From contig CALXRW010000018.1 of NCBI GenBank assembly GCA_944390965.1, forward strand, positions 1 through 33,717: a DNA stretch of 33,717 nucleotides, given 5' to 3'. The notes beneath the pieces were generated by a model that searched no databases, had not been told where the DNA came from, and saw only the letters and a program-made list of their open reading frames with translations. The stretch is from an uncultured Clostridia bacterium. GTDB lineage: Bacteria; Bacillota; Clostridia; TANB77; CAG-508. Made by a program: the position numbers and the translations under genes. How positions within the stretch are numbered: position 1 is the first letter of the stretch; each line of letters begins with the position of its first letter. Below are positions 24,402 through 33,186 of this stretch, one piece after another.

Positions 24402-24415
24402 AAGAAAATCTAAAA

Positions 24416-24808
24416 TTAACCTTTTAAACGAATTAAGATAGCAATCGCAAGTAAAATAAGTAAAACACCAACAACAATAACTACAATACTAAGAATATCA
24501 GATAAACTTAAAGTGCTATCAGAAGCAGATGAAACTTGACTAATGTTAGAAGAAGGATTATTAACTGTAGGAGATAAAGTATTATACTCTCCACCATCTG
24601 TTAAGCTATTTGCAACATTAGTATTATTTTCATTTGCTAAAGCATTATTGTTAGCTACATTGGTATTTGTTTCATTTGATGATGCCGTGTTAGAATTGAC
24701 ATTATTAGATAAATTTGTATTTATATTGTTGGTTGCTAAAATAGGATTAAAACAAAACAAAAAGAATAATAATCCAATTACTAAAACTATTTGATACACC
24801 TTTTTCAT
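24416..24808 (-). CDS. Secreted Asn/Ser/Thr-rich protein with C-terminal anchor
   Basis: A 130-aa protein with a signal peptide (KKVYQIVLVIGLLFFLFCF) and likely cleavage after ILA-T. A low-complexity ectodomain follows, made of N, S, T, A and V with near-repeats of NTNVANNNALANENNTNVAN. A C-terminal membrane segment (ILSIVVIVVGVLLILLAIAILI) and a short basic end RLKG complete it. There is no LPXTG. The plan matches the downstream gene at 23927-24301: signal peptide, short ectodomain, single C-terminal helix. A GAGG-type site precedes the ATG. The ectodomain may be a flexible spacer or a glycosylated stalk. The function is unknown. Confidence 0.75.
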   Translation of the reverse strand: MKKVYQIVLVIGLLFFLFCFNPILATNNINTNLSNNVNSNTASSNETNTNVANNNALANENNTNVANSLTDGGEYNTLSPTVNNPSSNISQVSSASDSTLSLSDILSIVVIVVGVLLILLAIAILIRLKG

Positions 24809-24929
24809 AAGTGAACCTCCTCATCAATATTATATATATAATCATACACAAAATACTAAGAAAAGTCTATAGAAAAACTAAAAAAAATAAAAATTGATAA
24901 AAGATTTCAATTAGAAGTAAAATTGCAAA

Positions 24930-24958
24930 TTGACATAATATAGACTCCGTGCTATAAT
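24930..24958 (+). promoter_or_regulatory. Consensus sigma-A promoter for the HIT gene
   Basis: TTGACA (24930-24935) and TATAAT (24953-24958) match consensus perfectly with a 17-bp spacer, upstream of the gene at 25017. Confidence 0.87.
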
Positions 24959-25016
24959 TAAAATATTAGAAATTAATGTTAGAACAATGTCTCAAAGCAA
25001 TAAGGAGGTTGACATC

Positions 25017-26048
25017 ATGATTACAAAGAGACAGGTACTGCTGGTTGCAACGGAGAAAGTGATTAATTTTATGGTGAGATTTGAAGCAATTGCCAGGATC
25101 AATTCCATAAGCCAATGTGAAGAAATATGGAGGAACAACAAAACGCCATGTTGCATGAAGAAGCAAATAGAAGGAAATCTTCCTTCCTATGCAATCGAAG
25201 TTAAGAAATTTGGCGAACGGAATGTAGAAGAATTCATCACTTTCTGTCATGAGAATGGTTTTGAATGTGGGGAATTTAAAACAGGACATGTTTATGATAC
25301 ATCGAAGGAAAGATGTATATTATGCGAATTAGCAAATCTGAAAGGAATGCTAGTTTCGCTGGCATCGTATAACGAGTTGGTTGATAAGGAAGTGGATTGC
25401 ATTATTTATGAATCTCGTAATTTCTATGTTACGAGTGAACTAGGAGCAATTAAACCTGGTTATCTAATGATTGTCCCAAAGGAACATATCCTTTCTGTAG
25501 CTCAATTTTCCAAGGGATATATGACAGAGTATATCCAAGTATGCCTTGATGTTGAAAGTATACTCAAAGGAACATATGGTATGGAAAAAAGTGTTGTGTT
25601 TTTTGAACACGGTTCAGGTCCAACTGGGAAGAGTTCCCACAAAAAATCAATTGTACATGCTCATACGCATGTAGTAGTTGATTTTAAGCTTGACAAGAAA
25701 TATCTAGAAATGGTGCAAATGCATCCAATTGAAGATATTTCGGTTGCAAGAGATGTTCACTACTTTTCTTATCAGGAAGGTAGTGATGGAAGATTAATGA
25801 TAGCTATGAATCCAGAGGTGTATGTACAACGGCAATTTCCACGGCAAGTTATGGCAGAGGAAATGGGATTAGCTCCAGGACAATACAATTGGAGAAATGT
25901 GGAGTTTACAGAAAATGTGAAAGCTCAGCTTTATAGACTGTATGAATTCCTGAAAAAGGGAGAAGTGTCTACCAGAATAAGGGAAAGAACAAGAGCTTTT
26001 GTAGAAGGATATGAAAGGAGAGAAGATTTCCCTCAAGAGTGGGAGTGA
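25017..26048 (+). CDS. HIT-family protein of foreign composition
   Basis: A 343-aa protein. An N-terminal region of about 95 residues that I do not recognise is rich in cysteines and charged residues. A histidine-triad domain follows: a zinc-type pair C100-x2-C103 in RCILCELAN, the strand RNFYVTSELGAIKPGYLMIVPKEH, and the catalytic triad HAHTHVVV (H214, H216, H218). HIT enzymes hydrolyse or transfer nucleotidyl groups; the substrate is open. The ATG at 25017 follows AAGGAGG. Codon use is richer in G+C than neighbours and includes CGG for Arg three times (G-E-CGG-N, V-Q-CGG-Q, P-CGG-Q), none behaving as a frameshift. With its own consensus promoter and terminator it looks like an imported single-gene unit. 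Confidence 0.87.
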   Translation: MITKRQVLLVATEKVINFMVRFEAIARINSISQCEEIWRNNKTPCCMKKQIEGNLPSYAIEVKKFGERNVEEFITFCHENGFECGEFKTGHVYDTSKERCILCELANLKGMLVSLASYNELVDKEVDCIIYESRNFYVTSELGAIKPGYLMIVPKEHILSVAQFSKGYMTEYIQVCLDVESILKGTYGMEKSVVFFEHGSGPTGKSSHKKSIVHAHTHVVVDFKLDKKYLEMVQMHPIEDISVARDVHYFSYQEGSDGRLMIAMNPEVYVQRQFPRQVMAEEMGLAPGQYNWRNVEFTENVKAQLYRLYEFLKKGEVSTRIRERTRAFVEGYERREDFPQEWE

Positions 26049-26065
26049 TACGCTAGCAGAGTTCT

Positions 26066-26096
26066 AAAAGAGGTGTCCTAAGTAGGTACCTCTTTT
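26066..26096 (+). terminator. Terminator of the HIT gene
   Basis: AAAAGAGGT (26066-26074) pairs with ACCTCTTTT (26088-26096). The T-run is within the 3' arm and continues as AAATTTTTG. Confidence 0.75.
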
Positions 26097-26176
26097 AAAT
26101 TTTTGTGATTGCAAAATCATTAAGAATATATTATAATAAAAAATAAATTTCTATTTTAAGAAAGATGGGAGGAAAA

Positions 26177-27322
26177 ATGAGAAAAGAAATTATTTTACCA
26201 AATTATCAACATTGTATTTTAAATACCATTACATCTATATTAAAATATTATCATGTGGAAACAAAACATGCCTCTTTGGAAAGTCTAGATAAAAAATTAG
26301 AAAAAAGATATAAAAACGTAGTATTTATAGTATTAGACGGAATGGGGGAACACATCTTAAATGCAACATCAAAAAGTGGATTTTTTTCGGAGCATCAAAT
26401 AGATTGTATTACATCGGTGTACCCATCTACAACGACAGCAGCACTAACAACATATTATTCAGGAAAACCTCCCTATGAAACAGGATGGATTGCATGGTCA
26501 CAATATTTTAAAGAATATGGAAGAGCAATTGATATGCTATCACATAAAGAATCTTATTTAAAAGAAGATATATCTAAAGCAAAAATAAATGTGTTTCAAA
26601 GTGTAGTAAATTATATACCTATTTTCGAAAAGATTGAAAACGCTTCAAAAAATGTAAAAGCCTATGAAATTGTTCCTACCTATTCGGATAAAAGATCAAA
26701 AAGAAGTATTCGAGCTGATAATGTAGAGGAAATGATAGAAAATATAGAAAGACTCTGTGAACTTTCAGGAGAAAAGTTTATTTTCGCCTATTCAGATAAT
26801 CCAGATGGTTTATTACACAAGTATGGAACAAAATCAGAAGAAGCAAAACACTTTGTAATAGAAACTGAAAATAAAATAAAAACGATGTGTCAAAATTTAG
26901 GAGAAGATACAATTGTTATTATATCGGCAGATCACGGACATAAGGACATTGAAAAATCTTATACATTACTAGATTACCCAGAAATTTTAGAATGCTTGTA
27001 TATGCCAATATCTTTAGAATCAAGAGTAATTGGATTTTGGGTTAAAGAAAACAGAAAAGAAGAATTTGAAAAAAGATTTAATGAAAAATTTAAAGACGAA
27101 TTCTGGTTAATGACAACAGATGAATTTTTAAATAAAAACTTCTTAGGATTGGGAGAAAAGCATCCTAAAATAGAAGAATTTTTGGGAAATTATATTGCAT
27201 TGTCTATTTCCGGCAGTATGATAAAAATAGAAACATTTTTAGCTGATGGGAAACCAGTGAAAAAATCAACACATTGTGGATTAACAAAAGAAGAAATGGA
27301 AGTACCAGTTATTGTAATATAA
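26177..27322 (+). CDS. Alkaline phosphatase superfamily phosphodiesterase/pyrophosphatase
   Basis: A protein of about 381 aa without a signal peptide, so cytoplasmic. It resembles the nucleotide pyrophosphatase/phosphodiesterase branch of the alkaline phosphatase superfamily. VVFIVLDGMGEH (metal-binding D54) comes first, then the nucleophile region YPSTTTAALTT (Thr near 85-87), then SDNPDGLLHKYG, IVIISADHGHKD, and a final KSTHCGLTKEEMEVPVIV with a metal-binding His. This order is the standard two-metal site. The substrate is unknown. GGGAGG sets the ATG at 26177, while the ATG at 26165 overlaps that site. A hotdog thioesterase follows after 19 bp and a patatin after that, suggesting a lipid-related unit. 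Confidence 0.85.
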   Translation: MRKEIILPNYQHCILNTITSILKYYHVETKHASLESLDKKLEKRYKNVVFIVLDGMGEHILNATSKSGFFSEHQIDCITSVYPSTTTAALTTYYSGKPPYETGWIAWSQYFKEYGRAIDMLSHKESYLKEDISKAKINVFQSVVNYIPIFEKIENASKNVKAYEIVPTYSDKRSKRSIRADNVEEMIENIERLCELSGEKFIFAYSDNPDGLLHKYGTKSEEAKHFVIETENKIKTMCQNLGEDTIVIISADHGHKDIEKSYTLLDYPEILECLYMPISLESRVIGFWVKENRKEEFEKRFNEKFKDEFWLMTTDEFLNKNFLGLGEKHPKIEEFLGNYIALSISGSMIKIETFLADGKPVKKSTHCGLTKEEMEVPVIVI

Positions 27323-27341
27323 AAGAAGAGAGGAAAAAAGA

Positions 27342-27764
27342 ATGATTGTAACAACAAAAATAGTACCAAGATATGCAGAAACAGATCAAATGGGAATTAT
27401 TCACCACTCTGTATATGCTATATGGTATGAACAGGCTAGAACAGAATTTTTTAATGAAATAGGATTTCGTTATGATGAAGTGGAAAAAAATGGTGTTATG
27501 ACTCCATTAATTGAACTAAGTTGTGAATATAAAAGACCTGCATATTATAATCAAGAAGTAGAAGTAAGAACGAAAATTATAAAATTAACACCAGTAAAAT
27601 TTATATTAGAATATGATATTTATAATCAAGAAAATCAATTAATAAATATTGGAAAAACAACATTAGCATGGGCAGATGCAAAAACATTTAAAATAATTAA
27701 TTTACAAAAAAAATATCCAGAAGTATATCAATTAATTGAAAAGACAGTAGAAGAGATAGTGTAA
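27342..27764 (+). CDS. Acyl-CoA thioesterase, YbgC/4HBT hotdog family
   Basis: A 140-aa single hotdog domain. The catalytic motif YAETDQMGIIHHSVYAIWYE (Asp15 as nucleophile or base) is characteristic of the YbgC/4-hydroxybenzoyl-CoA thioesterase branch, followed by CEYKRPAYYNQEVEVRTKI. It should hydrolyse short- or medium-chain acyl-CoA or acyl-ACP. The last codons and stop lie within the start of a GGCGAT-type repeat (AGATAGTGTAAAGTAA, a string also seen at 28776). It lies between a phosphodiesterase and a patatin-like lipase. Confidence 0.9.
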   Translation: MIVTTKIVPRYAETDQMGIIHHSVYAIWYEQARTEFFNEIGFRYDEVEKNGVMTPLIELSCEYKRPAYYNQEVEVRTKIIKLTPVKFILEYDIYNQENQLINIGKTTLAWADAKTFKIINLQKKYPEVYQLIEKTVEEIV

Positions 27765-27816
27765 AGTAAATGTAGAGTGATTTTAATTGCCCGTTCTTCG
27801 ATGAAATTACTTAAAG
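27758..27816. repeat. GGCGAT-type hairpin repeat, deleted copy
   Basis: It begins GTGTAAAGTAA at the stop codon of the thioesterase gene and lacks the TTTATGAAAAA block of the full copies. It keeps TGATTTTAATTGCCCGTTCTTCG and ends in AAATTACTT (27804-27812). Confidence 0.7.
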
Positions 27817-27835
27817 CAAAAAATAAGGAGAAAAA

Positions 27836-28681
27836 ATGAAAACAGTCTTAGTTTTAGAAGGTGGAGGAATGAGAGGTATCTATACAGCAGGAGTTTTAGA
27901 TACACTCATGGAAAACAAAATAAAAATAGATGTTATTATTGGAGTATCAGCAGGAGCTTTATTTGGGGTAAATTATCTTTCCAATCAACCAGGAAGAGCC
28001 ATTAGATATAATAAAAAATATTTAAAAAATAAAAATTATATGGGATTTTATTCTTTGCTTAAAACAGGAGAAATTATGAATAAAGATTTCTGTTTTAATA
28101 AGCTAGTTTATGAATTAGATGTTTTTGATTTTGAAACATTTCGAAAATCAAAAACAGAATTTTATGTTACAGTGACCAATATAGAAACTGGTGAAGCAGA
28201 ATATATTCCTATAAAAGATTTAGAAAAAGATATGGAATATTTAAGGGCTTCTGGCTCTATGCCATTAGTATCTAAGATAATTGAAATTAATGGGAAAAAA
28301 TACTTAGATGGTGGAATCGCAGATAGTATACCAGTAGAAAAAGCAAAACAATTGGGAGGGCATAAAATTATTGTAGTTCAAACTAGACCAATAGAATATA
28401 GGAAAAAACCAGTTAATATGTTACCATATAAAATTATATATAGAAAATATCCTAAATTAATTGAAACGATTCATAATCGTTACTTGCAATATAATCAAAC
28501 AGTAGAAAATATAATAAATTATGAAAATAAAAAAGAAATTTTTGTGATAAGACCAACAAAAACAATTCAAATAGGGAGAATAGAAAAGAATATTCAAAAA
28601 GTACAAGAAATGTATGACTTGGGAAAAGATAATACAAATATCAAAATAAAAGATTTAGAGCAATTTATAGGAGAGGATTAA
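27836..28681 (+). CDS. Patatin-like phospholipase
   Basis: A 281-aa cytoplasmic or peripheral lipid acyl hydrolase. The oxyanion-hole motif is EGGGMRGIYTAG (8-19), the nucleophile is S38 in GVSAG, and the dyad Asp is D158 in YLDGGIADSIPVEKA. Spacing between the Ser and Asp motifs is normal for the bacterial YjjU/RssA-like type. The C-terminal 100 residues are basic and helical. AAGGAG precedes the ATG. It is the last gene of a unit with the phosphodiesterase and thioesterase, interrupted only by a repeat. The lipid substrate is unknown. Confidence 0.92.
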   Translation: MKTVLVLEGGGMRGIYTAGVLDTLMENKIKIDVIIGVSAGALFGVNYLSNQPGRAIRYNKKYLKNKNYMGFYSLLKTGEIMNKDFCFNKLVYELDVFDFETFRKSKTEFYVTVTNIETGEAEYIPIKDLEKDMEYLRASGSMPLVSKIIEINGKKYLDGGIADSIPVEKAKQLGGHKIIVVQTRPIEYRKKPVNMLPYKIIYRKYPKLIETIHNRYLQYNQTVENIINYENKKEIFVIRPTKTIQIGRIEKNIQKVQEMYDLGKDNTNIKIKDLEQFIGED

Positions 28682-28752
28682 AGAAATTACAAAAGCTATT
28701 GTCGAAAAAGGAAAAAAATAATCAAAAGAAAGTACCAATATTTGAAAAAGCA

Positions 28753-28761
28753 TGATATAAT
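28753..28761 (+). promoter_or_regulatory. Possible extended -10 promoter
   Basis: TG-A-TATAAT (28753-28761) has the extended -10 form with no good -35. It would give a leader of about 190 nt to the lipoprotein gene, carrying two hairpin repeats. Confidence 0.4.
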
Positions 28762-28775
28762 ATAAAAAGTAAAAA

Positions 28776-28934
28776 AGATAGTGTAAAGTAATTTATGAAA
28801 AAAAGAGGCGATTTTAATTGCTCGTCCTTCAAAAAAATTACTTAACACAAAAATTTTGATGGTGTAAAGTAATTTATGAAAAAATGTAGGGGCGATTTTA
28901 ATCGCCCGTTCTTCGAAGAAATTACTTAAAACAA
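28776..28934. repeat. GGCGAT-type hairpin repeat, two tandem copies
   Basis: Two full copies. Each has outer arms AAGTAATTT/AAATTACTT (28786-28794 with 28835-28843, and 28867-28875 with 28919-28927) and an inner hairpin: GGCGATTTTAATTGCT in the first and GGGCGATTTTAATCGCCC in the second. They fill the gap between the patatin and lipoprotein genes. The second copy is the best preserved in the window. Confidence 0.8.
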
Positions 28935-28956
28935 AGATATTTTAAGGGGGAGAAAA

Positions 28957-30255
28957 ATGAAAACAAAAGTAGTAAAAATTATTTTAGTTTTAGTAGGAAT
29001 GATAATGCTAGTTAGTCTATCTGGATGTGGATTTATTAGAAAGAAAGAAGCAAACAAACAACCGCAGATAACAGAACAAGAAGAAATAAAAGAGGCTATT
29101 GAAATTGATAGAGCAGAAGATTTTGATGGAGATATTGCTGTTGTTACTCATACAAGTAATTTTGTTGGAACACATTATGTAATAGACAGAAATTTTAAAA
29201 TTTTGTCAACTTATGAAGGAAACTCAACGTATATAGACGGTTATATGCAAATAAGAGATGAAGAAAACAAAAAAACAAATATTGTAGATACAAGAGGAAA
29301 TGTAGTATTTACCTATGGAGATTATGAATATGAAGATGTAGAACTAGTAGAAAATGGTTGCATTATTACCACAGAACAAAGTGATACCTATAATTCATCT
29401 AATACAGTAACAGGAATTTACAGCTTGACAGAAAATAAATATCTTGTAGAACCAAGTGAAGAATATGTAAATAAAATTAGAACTTTTGGTGACAATATGT
29501 TGGTAATAGATGATGATAATACAGAATTTTTTAATCTAGAAACAAAATCAATTGTGACTTATCCAGAAAGAGTTACAAAGGAATTTAAAGATGGCTATTC
29601 AGTTGAAGAAGACAATGATAATTATGAAATTTGGTATTTGAAAGTATTTGATGATAAAGGAAATGTAAAAAGAATTCAATCACCATATACAGAGGAAGAA
29701 ATTGTTTATGGTAGAGAACATGCTAATGGAATGGCATTTGAAGTAACATCTTATATTTATAGAAACGAAGAAGGAAATGAGAGAGCTAGAACGCTTTGTG
29801 CTATCTTTAATTTACAGACAGGGCAAACAAAAGATTTATCTAATGAATTTTGGATGGTAACAAATAAACCTCAATATACAGAGGATGGTTATGCCTTAGT
29901 TACATTTTCAAATCAAGGAGGAACACCTTATTATACAGTAATTGATAGAAACGGAAACAAATTATTTGAACCACAAAAAGTAAACGATAATGCAGCATTT
30001 CAACCAGATGATAATGGAGAACCAAGAAAAATTGTAACAGAAAACTTGCAAGAAGGAAATTATTTTATTGTAACAGATAATGATATTACAACTGTAATAG
30101 ATAAAGATAATAATGTTGTTTTAGCAGCAGGAGAAGATGAAACTTTTGAAGGTGTAACTAACAACGCTGTAAAAGTACACTGGGAAAAACAAGGCTATCG
30201 TGACCAATATTATTACAAAGACCTTCAAGGAAATAAAATTGCTATTACAAATTAA
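28957..30255 (+). CDS. Lipoprotein with WG-like repeat beta domain
   Basis: A 432-aa secreted lipoprotein: basic start, hydrophobic stretch, and lipobox LSGC with lipidated C24. After a short charged linker the mature protein is made of repeated beta units each containing a V-I-D-x-x-x-x-I/L motif: VIDRNFKILSTYEG, IVDTRGNVVFTYG, VIDRNGNKLFEPQ and VIDKDNNVVLAAG. This resembles WG/KWG repeat proteins, which fold as beta propellers or solenoids and usually bind ligands at the cell surface. No catalytic motif is seen. GGGGGAG precedes the ATG. It stands alone between repeats and a hairpin-rich region ahead of uvrB. The ligand is unknown. Confidence 0.83.
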   Translation: MKTKVVKIILVLVGMIMLVSLSGCGFIRKKEANKQPQITEQEEIKEAIEIDRAEDFDGDIAVVTHTSNFVGTHYVIDRNFKILSTYEGNSTYIDGYMQIRDEENKKTNIVDTRGNVVFTYGDYEYEDVELVENGCIITTEQSDTYNSSNTVTGIYSLTENKYLVEPSEEYVNKIRTFGDNMLVIDDDNTEFFNLETKSIVTYPERVTKEFKDGYSVEEDNDNYEIWYLKVFDDKGNVKRIQSPYTEEEIVYGREHANGMAFEVTSYIYRNEEGNERARTLCAIFNLQTGQTKDLSNEFWMVTNKPQYTEDGYALVTFSNQGGTPYYTVIDRNGNKLFEPQKVNDNAAFQPDDNGEPRKIVTENLQEGNYFIVTDNDITTVIDKDNNVVLAAGEDETFEGVTNNAVKVHWEKQGYRDQYYYKDLQGNKIAITN

Positions 30256-30263
30256 AACTCTAG

Positions 30264-30415
30264 GACAAATCTAGCTTCACTAGACCTTTAATATTTGTTA
30301 CATTAATTTAAAGTCTAGCAAGAAGCGTATAAGATTTGTCGACGCGAAAAATTGCAAAGCAATTTTTCTGTGCATCTATATTTTTTACTTTATAGGAAAT
30401 GCAATTTCCTATAAA
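30264..30415. repeat. Multi-hairpin intergenic region upstream of uvrB
   Basis: An outer stem GACAAATCT/AGATTTGTC (30264-30272 with 30332-30340) encloses CTAGAC-C-TTTAA/TTAAAGTCTAG (30280-30291 with 30308-30318). Two more hairpins follow: AAAAATTGC/GCAATTTTT (30347-30367) and TTTATAGGAAAT/ATTTCCTATAAA (30389-30415). No reading frame is visible. The general layout, an outer stem, an inner stem and an A5/T5 hairpin flanked by GACGCG and CTGTGC, resembles the segment at 1-120 (GCGTCG and CTGCG). Confidence 0.55.
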
Positions 30416-30419
30416 TAAA

Positions 30420-30450
30420 AACAAGGTAGCTATTTGGCTATCTTGTTTTT
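30420..30450 (+). terminator. Intrinsic terminator before uvrB
   Basis: AACAAGGTAGC (30420-30430) pairs with GCTATCTTGTT (30437-30447), with one G-U pair, and is followed by T residues. Its 3' end overlaps the -35 region of the uvrB promoter. Confidence 0.85.
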
Positions 30451-30471
30451 TATAGGGTGTTATGTTATAAT
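30443..30471 (+). promoter_or_regulatory. Promoter for uvrB
   Basis: TTGTTT (30443-30448), a 17-bp spacer and TATAAT (30466-30471), with TG one base before the -10 (extended form). No SOS box of the Gram-positive GAAC-N4-GTTC type is seen nearby. Confidence 0.65.
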
Positions 30472-30518
30472 TTATAAATTAAAAGTCCAAAATACTAAAC
30501 TTCGATAGGAGAATTCAT

Positions 30519-32471
30519 ATGTTCAAATTAGTATCAGATTATAAGCCTACTGGTGATCAACCGCAGGCAATTGAAAAATTAAGTAAAGGAATAAAAGAAG
30601 GAAAAAAATTTCAAACTCTACTTGGTGTTACTGGCTCTGGTAAAACTTTTACCATGGCCAATATTATTGAGCAAGTACAGAAACCAACATTAGTGCTTGC
30701 ACATAACAAAACTTTAGCTGGACAACTCTATTCAGAGTTCAAAGAATTCTTCCCAGAGAACAACGTGGAGTATTTTGTTTCATATTATGATTATTATCAA
30801 CCAGAAGCCTATATTCCAGGATCAGATACCTATATTGAAAAAGATGCATCTATTAATGATGAAATAGATAAATTGCGTCACTCTGCAACGGCAGCCCTCT
30901 TTGAAACAAGGGATGTTATTGTTATTGCATCAGTTTCTTGTATTTATGGATTAGGAGACCCTATTGATTATGAAAACCTAATTGTTTCCTTAAGACCTGG
31001 AATGCAAAAAGAAAGAGATGAAGTACTAAAAAAACTAGTAAAAATGCAATATACGAGAAGTGAAATTGATTTTAAGAGGGGAACATTTAGAGCAAAAGGA
31101 GATATTGTAGAGATTTATCCATCAGATATGAGTGAAAAAGCCATTAGAGTTGAATTTTGGGGAAATGAAATTGAAAAAATATCAGAAATTAATCCTTTAA
31201 CAGGAAAAACCATTGGATTAAGAGAACATGTTATGATATTTCCTAATTCTCACTATGTTACAACAGATGTAAAAAGAGATAGAGCAATAGAAACAATAGA
31301 AGAGGAACTAGAAGAAAGAATACAATATTTTAAATCGCAAAATAAATTAATTGAAGCGCAAAGAATAGAAGAAAGGACTAATTTTGACATGGAAATGTTA
31401 AAAGAAACAGGTTTTTGCCAGGGAATAGAAAACTATTCAAGACATATTAGTGGAAGAAAACCTGGAAGTCCTCCATTTACTTTATTTGATTATTTCCCCA
31501 AAGATTTTTTACTATTAATTGATGAATCTCATGCAACAATTCCTCAAGTAAGAGCAATGTATAATGGGGACAAAGCAAGAAAAGACTCTTTGGTAAACTA
31601 TGGTTTTAGATTGCCATCTGCTTATGATAATAGACCATTAAAATTTCCTGAATTTGAGGAGAGAATCAACCAATGTGTTTTTGTTAGTGCAACACCAGCA
31701 GAATATGAAAAACAGCATTCTGAGCAAACAGTAGAACAAATTATTAGACCTACAGGACTATTAGACCCACAAATAGAAGTAAGACCAGTAGAAAACCAGA
31801 TAGACAATTTAATTGAACAAATAAAAATAAGAACAGAAAAACAAGAAAGAGTATTAGTAACAACATTAACCAAAAAGATGGCAGAAGATTTAACAAAATA
31901 CTTGCAGGGAATTGATATTAAAGTAAGGTATATGCATTCTGATACAAAGGCACTTGAAAGAATGGAAATTATACGAGACTTAAGGTTAGGAGAATTTGAT
32001 GTTTTAGTAGGAATTAACCTATTAAGAGAAGGATTAGACTTGCCTGAAGTATCTTTGGTTGCTATTTTAGATGCAGATAAAGAAGGATTTTTACGTTCTG
32101 AAAGATCATTAATACAAACTATAGGTCGTGCTGCTAGAAATGTAGATGGAAAAGTAATTATGTATGCAGATGAATTGACAGAGAGCATGGAAAAAGCTAT
32201 TACAGAAACGAATAGAAGAAGAAGAATACAAATGGAATATAATGAAAAACATGGAATCAAACCAAAAACCATACAAAAATCAATTAGAGATGTAATAAAA
32301 GCTACTATGGTAACAGATTTAGAAACAGAATATCAAATTGGAAAAGAGGAAAGTGTAGAAGATATTATAAATAAACTAACAACAGAAATGTTAAAACATG
32401 CTGAAAATATGGAATTTGAAAAAGCAGCTGAACTAAGAGATAAGATAAAAGAGCTAGAAAAGTTACTATAA
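30519..32471 (+). CDS. uvrB: UvrABC system protein B
   Basis: A 650-aa helicase-like subunit of nucleotide excision repair that is loaded on damaged DNA by UvrA and recruits UvrC. The Walker A motif is GVTGSGKTF (36-44). The DNA-clamping beta-hairpin region [19 protein letters not shown], the Walker B block [13 protein letters not shown], the late helicase motifs ([29 protein letters not shown]) and the C-terminal UVR domain ([18 protein letters not shown]) that contacts UvrC are all intact. AGGAG sets the start. uvrA is not next to it; a HAD hydrolase follows after 19 bp. Confidence 0.97.
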   Translation: MFKLVSDYKPTGDQPQAIEKLSKGIKEGKKFQTLLGVTGSGKTFTMANIIEQVQKPTLVLAHNKTLAGQLYSEFKEFFPENNVEYFVSYYDYYQPEAYIPGSDTYIEKDASINDEIDKLRHSATAALFETRDVIVIASVSCIYGLGDPIDYENLIVSLRPGMQKERDEVLKKLVKMQYTRSEIDFKRGTFRAKGDIVEIYPSDMSEKAIRVEFWGNEIEKISEINPLTGKTIGLREHVMIFPNSHYVTTDVKRDRAIETIEEELEERIQYFKSQNKLIEAQRIEERTNFDMEMLKETGFCQGIENYSRHISGRKPGSPPFTLFDYFPKDFLLLIDESHATIPQVRAMYNGDKARKDSLVNYGFRLPSAYDNRPLKFPEFEERINQCVFVSATPAEYEKQHSEQTVEQIIRPTGLLDPQIEVRPVENQIDNLIEQIKIRTEKQERVLVTTLTKKMAEDLTKYLQGIDIKVRYMHSDTKALERMEIIRDLRLGEFDVLVGINLLREGLDLPEVSLVAILDADKEGFLRSERSLIQTIGRAARNVDGKVIMYADELTESMEKAITETNRRRRIQMEYNEKHGIKPKTIQKSIRDVIKATMVTDLETEYQIGKEESVEDIINKLTTEMLKHAENMEFEKAAELRDKIKELEKLL

Positions 32472-32490
32472 AAGGAGGAAAGTTGAAAAA

Positions 32491-33099
32491 ATGAAACGAA
32501 AGACCATATTTTTTATGGATTTAGAAGGCACACTTGTAGAGGATGGAACATTTCATTTAGATGAAATGGATTTTATAGAATTTTTAATCCAATTTTCTAA
32601 AATAGAAGAAATGACTAACAGCAAAATATCTTTAAATTTAGTATCACCGGTTAATATGCAAGATATGATACAGGTAAAAGATAGAATGAATTTCAATATA
32701 GAAAAATTCAATAGACAGCATCATAAAAATTTACAAGAAGTAGAAAGTGCAGCATGTTATGTGGAAAATGGAGAAAGCTATAAAGATGCCAGAATTGTCC
32801 CTTTATCAAGCAAAGGAGAAAGAGCAAGCAAATATTTATTTGTGAAACCATGGTATGAATTACTGAAAGAGAAGTATGATATTATTAATTGCTTTTATAT
32901 AGGAGATGGAGTAAATGATTATGATGCCATGCAATTTGTAAAAGATTTACCAAATGGAAAAGTAATTTGTCCAGAAAATGCAAATGAAAAAGTGAAAAGT
33001 GTTGCAGACTATGTAGGAAAAGGTCAGAGACTAAAGGGAGTCATACAGGCTATGGAACAAATGAGAAGACAAAAAGAACAAGAGGAAAGGAGCTTTTAG
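32491..33099 (+). CDS. HAD-superfamily hydrolase
   Basis: A 202-aa HAD phosphatase-like protein. Motif I is MDLEGT (nucleophile D10), where the usual second Asp is replaced by Glu, as in some phosphatase subgroups. The last motif GDGVNDYDAMQF with two acidic metal ligands is intact, followed by PENANEKVKSVADYVGKG, typical of Cof/sucrose-phosphatase-like members. The expected motif III lysine is probably one of the lysines near LFVKPWYELLKEKY. The cap insertion (about residues 35-100) is mainly helical. AAAGGAGG precedes the ATG. It is probably cotranscribed with uvrB. The substrate is unknown. Confidence 0.82.
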   Translation: MKRKTIFFMDLEGTLVEDGTFHLDEMDFIEFLIQFSKIEEMTNSKISLNLVSPVNMQDMIQVKDRMNFNIEKFNRQHHKNLQEVESAACYVENGESYKDARIVPLSSKGERASKYLFVKPWYELLKEKYDIINCFYIGDGVNDYDAMQFVKDLPNGKVICPENANEKVKSVADYVGKGQRLKGVIQAMEQMRRQKEQEERSF

Positions 33100-33105
33100 A
33101 AAAAA

Positions 33106-33134
33106 TTGACATAATGCAAATAAAGAGGTATAAT
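33106..33134 (+). promoter_or_regulatory. Consensus sigma-A promoter for the gene at 33187
   Basis: TTGACA (33106-33111), a 17-bp spacer and TATAAT (33129-33134) match consensus perfectly. The leader contains a small hairpin CCTTGC-CAAT-GCAAGG. Confidence 0.87.
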
Positions 33135-33186
33135 AAATATACAACCTTGCCAATGCAAGGAAGAAAATAATAGGAGGGTGTTACAA

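Noticed and set aside
28776-28934. CRISPR array
   Set aside because: There are only two tandem units with internal hairpins and no uniform spacers, and no cas genes are in the window.
30472-30518. LexA/SOS operator at uvrB
   Set aside because: No GAAC-N4-GTTC type palindrome is present near the promoter.
31622-32272. Long minus-strand open frame inside uvrB
   Set aside because: It is antisense to the conserved helicase domain, has no ribosome binding site and shows a low-complexity composition typical of a shadow frame.
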